From the NCBI GenBank assembly GCA_046294815.1, contig JBKBOJ010000044.1, forward strand, positions 1 through 27,122: 27,122 bases of DNA, written 5' to 3'. Of this stretch, positions 1-9,293 are shown in pieces. Made by a program: the position numbers and the translations under genes. Under the pieces are notes generated by a model. It saw only the letters and a program-made list of their open reading frames with translations. It was not told the DNA's origin and made no database searches. Positions within the stretch are counted from its first letter, which is position 1. Every line of letters starts with the position of its first letter. Source of the stretch: Pelomonas sp046294815. Lineage in GTDB: Bacteria > Pseudomonadota > Gammaproteobacteria > Burkholderiales > Burkholderiaceae_C.

Positions 1-585
1 CTGCGCGAGGAGATCGAGGAGATGCAGCGCCAGGTCTTGCGCTGCAAGGCCATCGTCACCGGCATCCTGATGTCGGCCGGCGAGATGCGCGGCGAGGCGC
101 CGCGCCTGACCACGCTGCAGGCCTTCATCGACGGCCTGGCGCAGCATTGGCGCGCCGCGCATCCCGGCGCCGAGCTGCAACTGCGCAGCGAGGGGCTGCC
201 TGAGCTGCAGATCATTTCCGACAGCGCGCTGCAGCAGGTGGTGGCCAACCTGCTGGACAACGCGGCCGAAGCCGCACCCGGCCTGCCGCTCACGCTGTGG
301 GCTGCCTGCCCGGACGGGGCGACGCTGTCCTTGAGCGTGCTGGACCGCGGCCCCGGCTTCGACGCCGAGCGGCTGGCCCGCTTCGGCGACCCCTACCAGA
401 GCAGCAAGGGCCAGCATGGCCGTGGCATGGGCCTGTTCCTGTCCGTCAACGTGGCGCGCACGCTGGGCGGGCGGCTGGAGGCGCGCAACCTGCCCGAAGG
501 CGGCGCTGCCGTCACCCTCACGCTGCCACTGGCTTCTCTGCTGCCCAGACAATCCGAGGCCATCGCGCCCCGTCACCATGCCTGA
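1..585 (+). CDS. RegB/PrrB-type redox sensor histidine kinase, 3' part
   Basis: This is the C-terminal part of a membrane sensor kinase that autophosphorylates and passes phosphate to the regulator encoded next. The reading frame is open from base 1, so the N-terminal membrane domain and the phospho-acceptor His lie outside the window. The visible segment starts in the dimerisation helix (QVLRCKAIVTGIL). Its Cys (codon at 43-45) appears to match the redox-active Cys265 described in Rhodobacter RegB, an assignment made by eye. The ATPase domain follows, with an N-box (VVANLLDNAAEAAP), a G1 box (DRGPGFD) and a G2 box (GRGMGLFLSV). The stop overlaps the regulator start by 8 bp, so the two are probably translationally coupled. 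Family knowledge suggests control of redox or respiratory genes. The exact targets cannot be read here. Confidence 0.88.
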   Translation: MREEIEEMQRQVLRCKAIVTGILMSAGEMRGEAPRLTTLQAFIDGLAQHWRAAHPGAELQLRSEGLPELQIISDSALQQVVANLLDNAAEAAPGLPLTLWAACPDGATLSLSVLDRGPGFDAERLARFGDPYQSSKGQHGRGMGLFLSVNVARTLGGRLEARNLPEGGAAVTLTLPLASLLPRQSEAIAPRHHA

Positions 586-1132
586 AGAAGACCGCCTGCT
601 GCTCATCGTCGAGGACGACGACAGCTTTGCCCGCACGCTGAGCCGCTCCTTCGAGCGCCGCGGCTGGCGCGTGCTGCGCGCCACCGGCCTGGACGACATG
701 AAGGCCTTGCTGGATGCGCTGCCTGACGAGCAGGAGCTGGGTCATGCCGTGGTGGACCTCAAACTCGTGGGCGGTGCTTCGGGCCTGGCCTGCGTGCAGC
801 ACCTGCACGCCTGGGACCCCGAGGTGCTCATCGTCGTGCTGACCGGCTATGCGTCCATTGCCACCGCCGTCGAGGCCATCAAACTGGGCGCCTGCCACTA
901 CCTGGCCAAGCCGGCCAACACCGACGACATCGAGGCCGCCTTCGCGCGCCGCCAGGGCGATGCCGATGTGGAGGTCACCCAGCGCCAGACCGCGTCCATC
1001 AAGACGCTGGAGTGGGAGCGCATCCACGAGGTGCTGGCCGAAACCGGCTTCAACATCAGCGAGACCGCCAGGCGGCTGGGCATGCACCGGCGCACGCTGG
1101 CGCGCAAGCTGGAGAAGCAGCGCATCAAGTAG
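578..1132 (+). CDS. RegA/PrrA/ActR-type response regulator
   Basis: The product is a 184-residue regulator, the usual length for RegA-type proteins. The receiver domain spans about residues 7-120, with acidic pocket D13-D14, phospho-acceptor D60 (AVVDLKL), switch T89 and invariant K111 (LAKPA). A Fis-type helix-turn-helix fills the C-terminus at about 147-182 (NISETARRLGMHRRTLARKL). The ATG at 578 is chosen because it puts MPEEDRLLLIVEDD at the start of the receiver fold and overlaps the kinase stop by 8 bp. Upstream in-frame starts would run through the kinase gene. With the kinase it forms a two-component system; this family responds to quinone or redox state and activates or represses respiratory and carbon-metabolism genes. 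The specific regulon is not visible here. Confidence 0.93.
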   Translation: MPEEDRLLLIVEDDDSFARTLSRSFERRGWRVLRATGLDDMKALLDALPDEQELGHAVVDLKLVGGASGLACVQHLHAWDPEVLIVVLTGYASIATAVEAIKLGACHYLAKPANTDDIEAAFARRQGDADVEVTQRQTASIKTLEWERIHEVLAETGFNISETARRLGMHRRTLARKLEKQRIK

Positions 1133-1166
1133 ACAATCAACGGTCCATGCCCATCCACCCTCGCCG

Positions 1167-2525
1167 ATGAAGCGCCACGATCCGCTGCCTCATGTCCAGC
1201 GGGAATTGTCCGATTGGCGGCTCTGGGCCACACGGGCGCTGGTCATCGCTTTCGCGGGGCTGGCAGGCCTGTGCGTGGTGTTCTTCACCTGGCTGGGAGA
1301 GTCTGCGCTGGGACTGTTCCACCAGGGGCGGGAACAGTGGCACTGGGCGCCCTTGCTGTGGACGCCGTTGTGCACCGTCCTCATCGTCGCAGCGACGCGG
1401 CGGTGGTGGCCCGGCGCGGCGGGCTCGGGCATACCGCAGGTCATGGCGGCGCTGGATCCGACCGTGCCGCCGCAGCAGCGCAGCCTGTTCGTCTCCGTTC
1501 GCCTCGCGTTGGCCAAGGTGATGTTGACGTCGGCCGGTCTGCTGGGCGGGCTTTCGCTGGGCCGCGAAGGGCCGTCCGTCCAGGTGGCTGCCGGCATCAT
1601 GCATGCCGCCCGGCGCTGGTTGCCCGCAGGCGCCACGGTCAGTGCCCACGGGCTGCTATCGGCTGGCGGGGCCGCCGGCATTGCGGCTGCTTTCAACACG
1701 CCGCTGGGCGGGGTCATGTTCGCCATTGAGGAGCTGACACGCCGGCCCGAGCAGCGGAGCTCCGGGCTGCTGATTGCCGGCATCGTGCTGGCTGGCCTGG
1801 TGGGGGTGTCCTTCTATGGCAACGGCACCTATTTCGGCGTCATCCACGTCGTTGAACTCACCGGTGCACTGTGGTGGCCAGCGTTGCTGCTGGCGCTGGT
1901 CTGCGGCCTGATGGGCGGGCTGTTCTCGCGCCTGCTGGTGATGAGCCTGGCCAGCCCTGCGCCGAGCCGGCTGGCGCGCTGGCGCCGTCGCCGGCCGCTG
2001 TGGTTTGCGGCAGCGTGCGGACTCGCCGTCGCCGTCATCGGCGTGGTCACGGACGGCGCCGCATTCGGCGGTGGCTACGAGCACACACAGGCGTTGCTGC
2101 GTGGACAGGCAGCCGACGGCAGCGCGGCTCAGGCCTGGCTGTTTGCGCCGCTGAAGCTGATCGCCACCTGGCTGACGACCTGGGCCGGCGTGCCCGCAGG
2201 CATCTTTGCGCCGTCGCTGTCCATTGGTGCGGCTTGGGGCGCGGATGTGGCGCACTTCAGCGGCCTCGCTGCCGACCACGCACCGGCCCTCATCGCGCTG
2301 GGGATGGCCGGCTTCCTGGCCGCCACGACGCAGGCGCCGCTGACCTCTTTCATCATCGTCATGGAGATGGTGGACGGTCATGTCATGGTGCTGAGCCTGA
2401 TGGCCTGTGCGCTGGTGGCCAGCGGTATCTCGCGCCTGCTGTCGCCGCCGCTGTACCAGTCGCTGGCCTCGGCACAACTGCAACGGCTGCCGCCTCTGCC
2501 TGCTCAGCCTAGCAATGGCAGTTGA
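1167..2525 (+). CDS. ClC-family chloride channel/antiporter
   Basis: This is a 452-residue inner membrane protein of the voltage-gated chloride channel family. The three ion-binding signatures are present: GSGIP at 86-90, GREGP at 132-136 with gating glutamate E134, and GIFAP at 345-349. Y430 in PPLYQSL matches the anion-coordinating Tyr of the E. coli protein. The segment FNTPLGGVMFAIEEL (176-190) keeps the paired glutamates, one of which is the internal proton glutamate in H+/Cl- exchangers, so a 2Cl-/H+ antiporter is more likely than a channel. The ATG at 1167 is chosen because family similarity starts a few residues in (RELSDWRLWATRAL); longer in-frame versions are low-complexity shadow. 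No cytoplasmic CBS domains follow. It is a single gene, convergent with the next one. Confidence 0.92.
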   Translation: MKRHDPLPHVQRELSDWRLWATRALVIAFAGLAGLCVVFFTWLGESALGLFHQGREQWHWAPLLWTPLCTVLIVAATRRWWPGAAGSGIPQVMAALDPTVPPQQRSLFVSVRLALAKVMLTSAGLLGGLSLGREGPSVQVAAGIMHAARRWLPAGATVSAHGLLSAGGAAGIAAAFNTPLGGVMFAIEELTRRPEQRSSGLLIAGIVLAGLVGVSFYGNGTYFGVIHVVELTGALWWPALLLALVCGLMGGLFSRLLVMSLASPAPSRLARWRRRRPLWFAAACGLAVAVIGVVTDGAAFGGGYEHTQALLRGQAADGSAAQAWLFAPLKLIATWLTTWAGVPAGIFAPSLSIGAAWGADVAHFSGLAADHAPALIALGMAGFLAATTQAPLTSFIIVMEMVDGHVMVLSLMACALVASGISRLLSPPLYQSLASAQLQRLPPLPAQPSNGS

Positions 2526-2716
2526 CCGCCTGCTGCGCATCGAAGGGCTAGCCTGAGCGCTGCCGCCGGGCGCTGTTGCTGACCGCGAACGGTCGGCGGC
2601 CGTACGCTGCGGCGGCCCGCAGAGCCGCGCGTCATCCGGCAGGCGGAGGCATAGGCGTTCGTTCATGCGCAGCTCAGCTTAGTGGCGCGGGCCGGCCGCG
2701 TGAACGGCTGACCGCC
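2526..2716. other. convergent intergenic gap
   Basis: This is the 191-bp space between two genes that end toward each other. I find no convincing ORF. Several GC-rich inverted repeats are possible, for example ggccg / cggcc near 2600-2625, but none has a clear T-run, so I do not call a terminator. Confidence 0.4.
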
Positions 2717-3706
2717 TCAGACGCCGGCCAGCAACTCGTAGGAGCGGCGCCGCAGCGCATGGTCGTGCACCGCGCAGGCGACGATGAACTCGTCCGCCTG
2801 CGTGCGCTGGGCGGTGGCGGCCAGGCCGGCGCGCACCGTGTCCGGCGAGCCGACGACGGACTCGCTCAGCATGCGCTCCACCTGCAGGCGCTCGGCGGGT
2901 GACCACAGCGTGTCCATGCTGGCCACCGGCGGCGGCAGCTTGCCGCGCTGACCGCGCACCATGCCCAGGAAGCGCTGCTGGGCCGACGTGAACAGGAACT
3001 GCGCCTGCTCGTCGGTGGACGCCACCACCACGTTCAGCGCCACCATCGCATGCGGCCTGGGGTGCCGTACGCTGGGCCGGTAGGTGGCGCGGTAGATCTG
3101 CAGCGCCTGCATCAGCAACTCGGGCGCGAAGTGCGATGCGAACGCGAACGGCAGGCCCAGGTGGGCGGCCAGCTGCGCGCCATAGAGGCTGGAGCCCAGC
3201 AACCAGATCGGCACTTCGGTGCCCTGGCCCGGCACGGCGCGGACCACGGCGTTGGGGGTGGCAGGCGCGAGATAGGCCTGCAGCTCCAGCACGTCGTTCG
3301 GGAAGCTGTCCTCGCCGCTGCTCTCCAGGCTGCGGCGCAGGGCGCGCGTCGTGGGCCGGTCGGTGCCGGGCGCGCGGCCCAGGCCCAGGTCGATGCGGCC
3401 CGGGAACAGCTCGGCCAGTGTGCCGAACTGCTCCGCGATGGTCAGCGGCGCATGGTTGGGCAGCATGATGCCGCCGGCCCCCACGCGGATGCGCCGGGAT
3501 GCGGCCGCCAGCTGGCCGATCAGCACCGCCGTGGCCGAACTGGCCACGCCCACCATGTTGTGGTGCTCGGCCACCCAGTAGCGCCGGTAGCCCAGCTCGT
3601 CGGCGAGCTTGACGAGATCGAGGCTGTTCAGCAGTGCGTCGCGCGTGGTCGCGCCTTCCGCGACAGGCGCGAGATCGAGGATGGACAGTGGGGGCAGGGC
3701 AGACAT
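2717..3706 (-). CDS. LLM-class flavin-dependent oxidoreductase (luciferase-like)
   Basis: The 329-residue protein has a bacterial-luciferase-like TIM-barrel fold and resembles the YhbW/MsnO8-type single-chain subfamily. Recognisable blocks are the N-terminal LSILDLAPVAEG, then ADELGYRRYWVAEHHNM, GAGGIMLPNHAPL and FPGRIDLGLGRAPGTD. Enzymes of this type use reduced FMN to oxidise small organic substrates; the substrate cannot be predicted. The start at 3706 (MSALPPLSILDL) is chosen because the family alignment begins there, and the longer frame upstream is antisense to other remnants. It is transcribed alone, away from the decayed hydrolase/LysR stretch. Confidence 0.9.
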   Translation of the reverse strand: MSALPPLSILDLAPVAEGATTRDALLNSLDLVKLADELGYRRYWVAEHHNMVGVASSATAVLIGQLAAASRRIRVGAGGIMLPNHAPLTIAEQFGTLAELFPGRIDLGLGRAPGTDRPTTRALRRSLESSGEDSFPNDVLELQAYLAPATPNAVVRAVPGQGTEVPIWLLGSSLYGAQLAAHLGLPFAFASHFAPELLMQALQIYRATYRPSVRHPRPHAMVALNVVVASTDEQAQFLFTSAQQRFLGMVRGQRGKLPPPVASMDTLWSPAERLQVERMLSESVVGSPDTVRAGLAATAQRTQADEFIVACAVHDHALRRRSYELLAGV

Positions 3707-3806
3707 GCCGGTATCTTGCCGGCCCCGGCTTGGCCTCGTCAGCCCGGGGGCTTGCGCAACTCTGCTTTGAGCCAGGCCCGACACGCACCCCGTCAGTGGC
3801 CGCATC

Positions 3807-3992
3807 TCAGGTGTGCAGGTCCACATGCGCGGCTTCAGCCACGCACCACAGCGCTTTGGGCTCCGCGGCGGCGGCGAACAATGCTTCGGTCTTTGGCCAG
3901 GGCGTGTGCAGATCTTCGGTGCCGGAGGCAATCAGCAGCGGCGCGCGCACGCCGGTGATCGCGGCGATGGGCCGCAGCCCGTCGGTGCCCAT
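3807..3992 (-). pseudogene. alpha/beta-hydrolase C-terminal remnant
   Basis: A 61-codon open stretch encodes RPIAAITGVRAPLLIASGTEDLHT and ends in EAAHVDLHT. This resembles the last quarter of an alpha/beta hydrolase, with the acid-containing strand (SGTED) and the catalytic-His region (AHVDLH). The nucleophile elbow and everything N-terminal are absent: upstream on this strand a stop occurs at once and the LysR remnant begins. It is therefore a relic, not a functional small protein. Its head-to-head position with the LysR gene suggests a regulator/target pair before decay, which is inference. Confidence 0.6.
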
Positions 3993-3998
3993 GACCTC

Positions 3999-4665
3999 AT
4001 GTCAACCAAGCCGTTGGACCGCATGCCTGCGCTGCCGCTGCTGGCCTCGTTCGAGGCCGCGGCGCTGCATCTGAGCTTCACGCGGGCAGCCGAGGAGCGC
4101 TTCGTCACGCCGTCGGCCATGAGCCGGCAGATGCGCGCGCTGGAGGAGGAGGTGGGCGTCACGCTGTTCGAGCGCCGCCTGCGCCAGCGCGCTGAACACG
4201 CTGCGCGTGGCCGTGCGCACCGTGCGCGAGCCGCACCAACGTCAGGTGCTGGCGCTGACGACCACGCCGGGCTTCGCATCGCTGTGGCTGATCCCGCGGC
4301 TGACCGCCTTCACCCGCGCACATCCGGGCATCGACGTGCGGCTGGACGCCGGGCTCAACAACCGCAACCTCGCCAGCGAGGGCTTCGACCTGGCCATGCG
4401 CTACAGCCCGGTGGGCGCGGCGCAGGGACGGCAGCTGTTTGCGGAGTCCACGGTGCCGGTCTGCAGCCCGCAGCTGGCGGGCGAACTGGGTCTGCCGCTG
4501 CGCGAGCCGGCCGACCTGGCCCGCCACACGCTGCTGCACCTGGGCATGGACGGCGATCGCCTCATCGTGGACCCGGCGGCCAGGCAGCGGTCGGCGGTGA
4601 AGGCTTTCGAGCGCTGGTTGCTGGCGCAGTGTGGCGATGGCCCACCCGCCGCGGCGGCGCCCTGA
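3999..4665 (+). pseudogene. LysR-type regulator (GcvA-like), two internal deletions
   Basis: The N-terminal DNA-binding part starts at the ATG at 3999 and is clear: LPLLASFEAAALHLSFTRAA followed by TPSAMSRQMRALEEEVGVTLFERR, a classic LysR winged helix-turn-helix. Around 4176-4196 the frame shifts. Homology resumes in another frame as LNTLRVAVRTVRE and then VLALTTTPGFASLWLIPRL, the start of the effector-binding domain. About 15-20 residues expected between these parts are missing. Near 4575-4605 the protein jumps from LIVDPAA to VKAFERWLLAQ, normally the extreme C-terminus, so most of the second effector subdomain (about 70-100 residues) is also gone. With both a frameshift and a domain deletion it cannot make a working regulator. 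Confidence 0.8.
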
Positions 4666-4673
4666 GCGGCGGA

Positions 4674-5765
<1,092 letters not shown>

Positions 5766-5824
5766 GGCGCGGATGGTGTGGCAATGTTGATGCCTGCATT
5801 GTGGGCAAAGAATGGAGCTGGGCG

Positions 5825-6442
5825 ATGAAGTGGATGGTTTGGGGCCTGGCCTGGTGCCTGGCATCGACGGGTGCTGCGGCGCAGCAGGTCTGGAAATGCG
5901 AGGCAGCGGGCAAGCTCGTGTTCAGCGACAAGCCCTGCCCGCAGTCCGGCCAGCTGGTGCCGCAGCGGGCGCTGCAGCCCAATGTGGTGGACGGCCTCAA
6001 GCCGGAGGCGGTGCGGGCAGCGTTGGACGCGGCACCGGCCTCCGCGCCGGCCGCGCAGTCCGCGCCGTCGGGCAACGTCTGCCCCGGCGACGACGAGCTG
6101 CGCAGCATGGAGACGCGCGCCAACTCCACGACGCTGGGTGATGCCGAGCGGCGCTTCCTGCAGGACGAGGTGCGCCGGGTGCGTCAGTGCCGCGCCGGTC
6201 AGGGGCGCTATCGCGAGACCGACTGGGACATCAGCCGCGCGGCCCAGGCCGCGCAGAGCCAGTTGAGCGAGCGCGCACGCCACGACGCCCGCGTGCGCGC
6301 CGAGGACATGCATGCCGCGGCCGACCCCGACGAGGGCGACCGCATTGCGCGCCGGCGCATCGCCGAGGAGCGCATGCGCGAGCGCCGCGCCGAGCAGCGC
6401 CTGCACAAGGGTCAGAATCCAGCGTCCATGCCGACGCCCTGA
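5825..6442 (+). CDS. DUF4124-domain exported protein
   Basis: The 205-residue product starts with a signal peptide (MKWMVWGLAWCLASTGAAAQ) followed directly by a DUF4124 motif (VWKCEAAGKLVFSDKPCP) with its paired cysteines. The rest is charged and probably helical, rich in Arg, Glu and Ala (residues about 95-200), and may form coiled coil. A GGAG at 5814-5817 sits 7 bp before the ATG at 5825, which decides the start over an in-frame ATG upstream. The function of DUF4124 is not established; such proteins are usual periplasmic or membrane-anchored proteins of beta- and gammaproteobacteria. It precedes a three-gene + strand run (DUF1624, rlmB, upp) with short gaps. Confidence 0.82.
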   Translation: MKWMVWGLAWCLASTGAAAQQVWKCEAAGKLVFSDKPCPQSGQLVPQRALQPNVVDGLKPEAVRAALDAAPASAPAAQSAPSGNVCPGDDELRSMETRANSTTLGDAERRFLQDEVRRVRQCRAGQGRYRETDWDISRAAQAAQSQLSERARHDARVRAEDMHAAADPDEGDRIARRRIAEERMRERRAEQRLHKGQNPASMPTP

Positions 6443-6449
6443 CCCTGCC

Positions 6450-7190
6450 ATGCCAGCGGCCCCTGCCGACCCATTTGCCCGCTCCGACCGCCTCGACGCG
6501 CTGCGTGGTGCCGCCATCGTCTGGATGGCGGCCTACCACTTTGCCTTCGACCTGAACCATTTCGGCTGGATACGCCAGGACTTCTATCGCGACCCGGTCT
6601 GGACCTGGCAGCGCACCTGCATCGTCAGCCTGTTTCTGTTCTGCGCCGGCGGCGGCCAAGCGCTGGCCGTCAGGGCGGGGCAGGGCGCCGGCCGCTTCTG
6701 GCGGCGCTGGGGCCAGGTGGCGGGCTGCGCGGTGCTGGTGTCGCTGGGCTCGTGGCTCATGTTCCCGAACAGCTGGATCAGCTTCGGTGTGCTGCACGGC
6801 ATGGCCGCCATGCTGCTGGCGTTGCGGCTGGGCCTGGCGCGGCTGCCCGACGCCGTGCTGCTGGCGCTGGCGGCGCTGGCCATGGCCGCGCCGCGCTGGG
6901 TGCAACTGCCGGTCTTCGACACGCGCTGGACCAACTGGGTCGGGCTGGTCACGCACAAGCCCATCACCGAGGACTGGGTGCCGGTGCTGCCCTGGCTGGG
7001 CGTCATGCTGCTGGGTTTCGTCGTCACACGCAGGCGGCCCGGGTTGTGGGTGGGCCGCGCGCCGCGGCCGCTGGCGGTGCTGGGACGCTGGTCGCTGAGT
7101 TTTTACATGCTTCACCAGCCGGTGCTGATCGGCATGCTGATGGCGTTGCAGGCGCTCATCTTGGGCACCGGCCCGACAATGCGCCCATGA
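6450..7190 (+). CDS. DUF1624 (HGSNAT-like) integral membrane protein
   Basis: The 246-residue polytopic membrane protein begins DRLDALRGAAIVWMAAYHFAFDLNHFGW, the hallmark of the DUF1624 family, related to the catalytic domain of heparan-alpha-glucosaminide N-acetyltransferase. In this family a membrane His is thought to act in acyl transfer; H37 in AAYHFAFD is the candidate. About seven hydrophobic segments follow, ending in LSFYMLHQPVLIGMLMALQAL, a typical acyltransferase-3-like ending. It starts 8 bp after the DUF4124 stop and ends in an ATGA overlap with rlmB. The substrate is unknown; envelope glycan acylation is a guess from family resemblance. Confidence 0.82.
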   Translation: MPAAPADPFARSDRLDALRGAAIVWMAAYHFAFDLNHFGWIRQDFYRDPVWTWQRTCIVSLFLFCAGGGQALAVRAGQGAGRFWRRWGQVAGCAVLVSLGSWLMFPNSWISFGVLHGMAAMLLALRLGLARLPDAVLLALAALAMAAPRWVQLPVFDTRWTNWVGLVTHKPITEDWVPVLPWLGVMLLGFVVTRRRPGLWVGRAPRPLAVLGRWSLSFYMLHQPVLIGMLMALQALILGTGPTMRP

Positions 7191-7924
7191 GCTCCAAATC
7201 CGTCCTGTTCGGCTTCCATGCCGTCACCGTCCGCCTCAAGACCCACCCGGACTCCGTCGCCGAGGTTCATTTCGACCCGGCGCGGCGCGACCAGCGCATG
7301 CGGGCCTTCATCGAGCGCGCCAAGGAGGCCGGCGCCAAGCTGGTGGAGAGCAGTGACGAGCGGCTGACGCAGCTGGCCGGCAGCCCACGCCACCAGGGCG
7401 TGGTGGCGCGCGTGACGGCGCTGTCGCAGCCGCATTCCCTGGACGACGTGCTCGACGCCGTGCAGGGCCCGCCGCTGGTGCTGGTGCTGGACGGCGTGAC
7501 CGATCCGCACAACCTGGGGGCCTGCCTGCGCGTGGCCGACGGCGCCGGCGTGCATGCGGTCGTCGCGCCCAAGGACCGCGCCGTGGGCCTGAACGCCACG
7601 GTGGCCAAGGTGGCCAGCGGCGCGGCCGAGACCGTGCCCTATCTGATGGTCACCAACCTGGCACGGACCTTGAACGAACTCAAGGAGCGCGACATCTGGG
7701 TCGTCGGCACCTCGGACAAGGCGAAGCGCTCCATTTACGACGTCGATTTCAAGCGCCCCGTCGCGCTGGTGCTGGGCGCCGAGGGCGAGGGCATGCGGCA
7801 GCTGACGGCCAAGACCTGCGACGAACTGGTGCGCATCCCGATGGCCGGCGCGGTCGAGAGCCTGAACGTGTCCGTCGCGTCGGGCGTGTGCCTGTACGAA
7901 GCCTTGCGCCAGCGCAGCCGATAA
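7187..7924 (+). CDS. rlmB: 23S rRNA (guanosine-2'-O-)-methyltransferase RlmB
   Basis: The 245-residue SpoU/TrmH-family enzyme is expected to methylate the 2'-O of G2251 in the 23S rRNA peptidyl-transferase loop. An N-terminal substrate-binding domain (about 1-80, SSKSVLFGFHAVTVRL) precedes the knotted SPOUT domain. Its motifs are present: motif 1 DPHNLGACLRVADGAG (107-121, N109 and R115), motif 2 LVLGAEGEGM (194-203) and motif 3 VESLNVSVASG (223-233). The ATG at 7187 overlaps the DUF1624 stop (ATGA), so translation is probably coupled. RlmB and the tRNA paralogue TrmH share the SPOUT core; the N-terminal domain favours RlmB. Confidence 0.93.
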   Translation: MSSKSVLFGFHAVTVRLKTHPDSVAEVHFDPARRDQRMRAFIERAKEAGAKLVESSDERLTQLAGSPRHQGVVARVTALSQPHSLDDVLDAVQGPPLVLVLDGVTDPHNLGACLRVADGAGVHAVVAPKDRAVGLNATVAKVASGAAETVPYLMVTNLARTLNELKERDIWVVGTSDKAKRSIYDVDFKRPVALVLGAEGEGMRQLTAKTCDELVRIPMAGAVESLNVSVASGVCLYEALRQRSR

Positions 7925-7958
7925 TTCTGACTATCCAGAAAAACTAGGAAGCCCTGTC

Positions 7959-8591
7959 ATGGCCGTCATTGAAGTCACGCACCCCCTCGTCAAGCACAAG
8001 ATCGGCCTGATGCGCGAGGCCGACATCTCGACGAAGAAGTTCCGTGAGCTGACCGGCGAGGTGGCGCGGCTGCTGTGCTACGAGGCGACGGCCGACTTTC
8101 CGCTGGAGAAGGTCACCATCGAGTGCTGGAGCGGCCCGGCCGAGATCGACCAGATCGCCGGCCGCAAGGTCACCGTCGTGCCCATCCTGCGCGCGGGGCT
8201 GGGCATGCTGGACGGCGTGCTGGACATCCTGCCCAACGCCAAGGTGTCGGTCGTGGGCTTGGCGCGCGACCATGAGACGCTCAAGCCGGTGAATTACTTC
8301 GACAAGTTCGTCGGCAACCTCAACGAGCGCACCGCGCTCATCATCGACCCGATGCTGGCCACGGCCGGCAGCATGATCGCCACGGTCGACCTGCTCAAGA
8401 GCAAGGGCTGCAAGGACGTGCGCGCGTTGGTGCTGGTGGCCGCGCCCGAGGGCGTGAAGGCGCTGACCGCCGCCCACCCCGACGTGCGCTGCTGGACGGC
8501 GGCCATCGACAGCCATTTGAACGATGTCGGCTACATCATCCCGGGCCTTGGCGACGCCGGCGACAAGATCTTCGGCACCAAGGAAGGCTGA
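7959..8591 (+). CDS. upp: uracil phosphoribosyltransferase
   Basis: The 210-residue enzyme converts uracil and PRPP to UMP in pyrimidine salvage in the cytoplasm. Length and sequence match the bacterial family end to end. VVPILRAGLGM (73-83) carries the conserved Arg and lies in the region that contacts PRPP. ALIIDPMLATAGSM (126-139) is the 5-phosphoribose-binding loop. The C-terminal YIIPGLGDAGDKIFGT is the uracil-binding signature. An AGGAA at 7946-7950 lies 8 bp before the ATG. It is 34 bp downstream of rlmB and could share its transcript or have its own weak promoter in that gap. Confidence 0.97.
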   Translation: MAVIEVTHPLVKHKIGLMREADISTKKFRELTGEVARLLCYEATADFPLEKVTIECWSGPAEIDQIAGRKVTVVPILRAGLGMLDGVLDILPNAKVSVVGLARDHETLKPVNYFDKFVGNLNERTALIIDPMLATAGSMIATVDLLKSKGCKDVRALVLVAAPEGVKALTAAHPDVRCWTAAIDSHLNDVGYIIPGLGDAGDKIFGTKEG

Positions 8592-8595
8592 GGCC

Positions 8596-8670
8596 TCACA
8601 GGCGCATGAAGCCGGTGGGCATGGGCGGGTAGATGTCGCCGCAGCCAGGCTTGCCGGACGCGCTCATCAT
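8596..8670 (-). CDS. possible 24-residue ORF or gene relic downstream of upp
   Basis: On the minus strand 24 codons end in GDIYPPMPTGFMRL and a stop. The composition looks like a protein C-terminus, not random shadow, and is preceded in frame by GHGHPLA. A strong AGGAG (8696-8700) sits just before an ATG at 8693, but that ATG is in another frame and stops after 8 codons. This could be a short gene with a frameshift near 8670-8690, or a relic of a larger gene. I do not recognise a family. Confidence 0.25.
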   Translation of the reverse strand: MMSASGKPGCGDIYPPMPTGFMRL

Positions 8671-8753
8671 CGCCAGCGGGTGGCCATGTCCATCTCTCCT
8701 GCGGCTGCTGGGCCGGCCGCCGGCGCGCTCCCGACTCAAAGCCCGACAGGCTC

Positions 8754-9293
8754 CTAGACGAGCCCTAGCGCCCCCAGCACACCGCCGCCCAGCACCAGCC
8801 AGACCAGGCTGATGCGCGTCTTCAGCGTCAGCAACACGGTGGCGGTGATCAGCGCCAGCGTGCCCAGCCGGTGCTCCGGCGCGCGCAGGAAAGGCTGCGC
8901 CAGCAGCCAGCCGGTGGCGAGGATCAGGCCCAGCGTCAGCGGCGTCATGCCGGCCGAGAAGGCCCGCACGCCGCGGTGCTCGCGGTGGCTGCGGGCCCAG
9001 CGCGTGGCGCTCAGCGTCAGCACCGACGACGGCAGCAGCATGCCGGCCATCGCGGCCATGGCGCCGGCCAGCCCGGCGACGTTGTAGCCCAGCACCGCGA
9101 CGAACAGGACGTTGGGCCCCGGCGCCGCTTGGGCCAGCGCGATGGAGCTCGTGAAATCGGCATCGCTGAGCCAGCCTTGCTTCTCGACGAGGAAGCGGTG
9201 CATCTCCGGCGCCGTCGTGATCGCGCCGCCTATGGACAGCAGCGACAGCGTCAGGAAGTGCAGGAACAGCGCCAGCAGGTCCGCCGCGCTCAT
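8754..9293 (-). CDS. chromate transporter, C-terminal-type half (short-chain ChrA)
   Basis: The 179-residue membrane protein is the second of two adjacent short CHR subunits. It shows the CHR-domain start LLALFLHFLTLSLLSIGGAI, then MHRFLVEKQGWLSDADFTSSIALAQAAPGPN and hydrophobic segments to the end. The start at 9293 is used because it makes an ATGA overlap with the upstream half, so translation of the pair is coupled. In characterised short-chain pairs both subunits are needed for chromate efflux and have opposite membrane topology; that is family knowledge. Chromate, sulfate or another oxyanion are all possible substrates. Confidence 0.86.
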   Translation of the reverse strand: MSAADLLALFLHFLTLSLLSIGGAITTAPEMHRFLVEKQGWLSDADFTSSIALAQAAPGPNVLFVAVLGYNVAGLAGAMAAMAGMLLPSSVLTLSATRWARSHREHRGVRAFSAGMTPLTLGLILATGWLLAQPFLRAPEHRLGTLALITATVLLTLKTRISLVWLVLGGGVLGALGLV

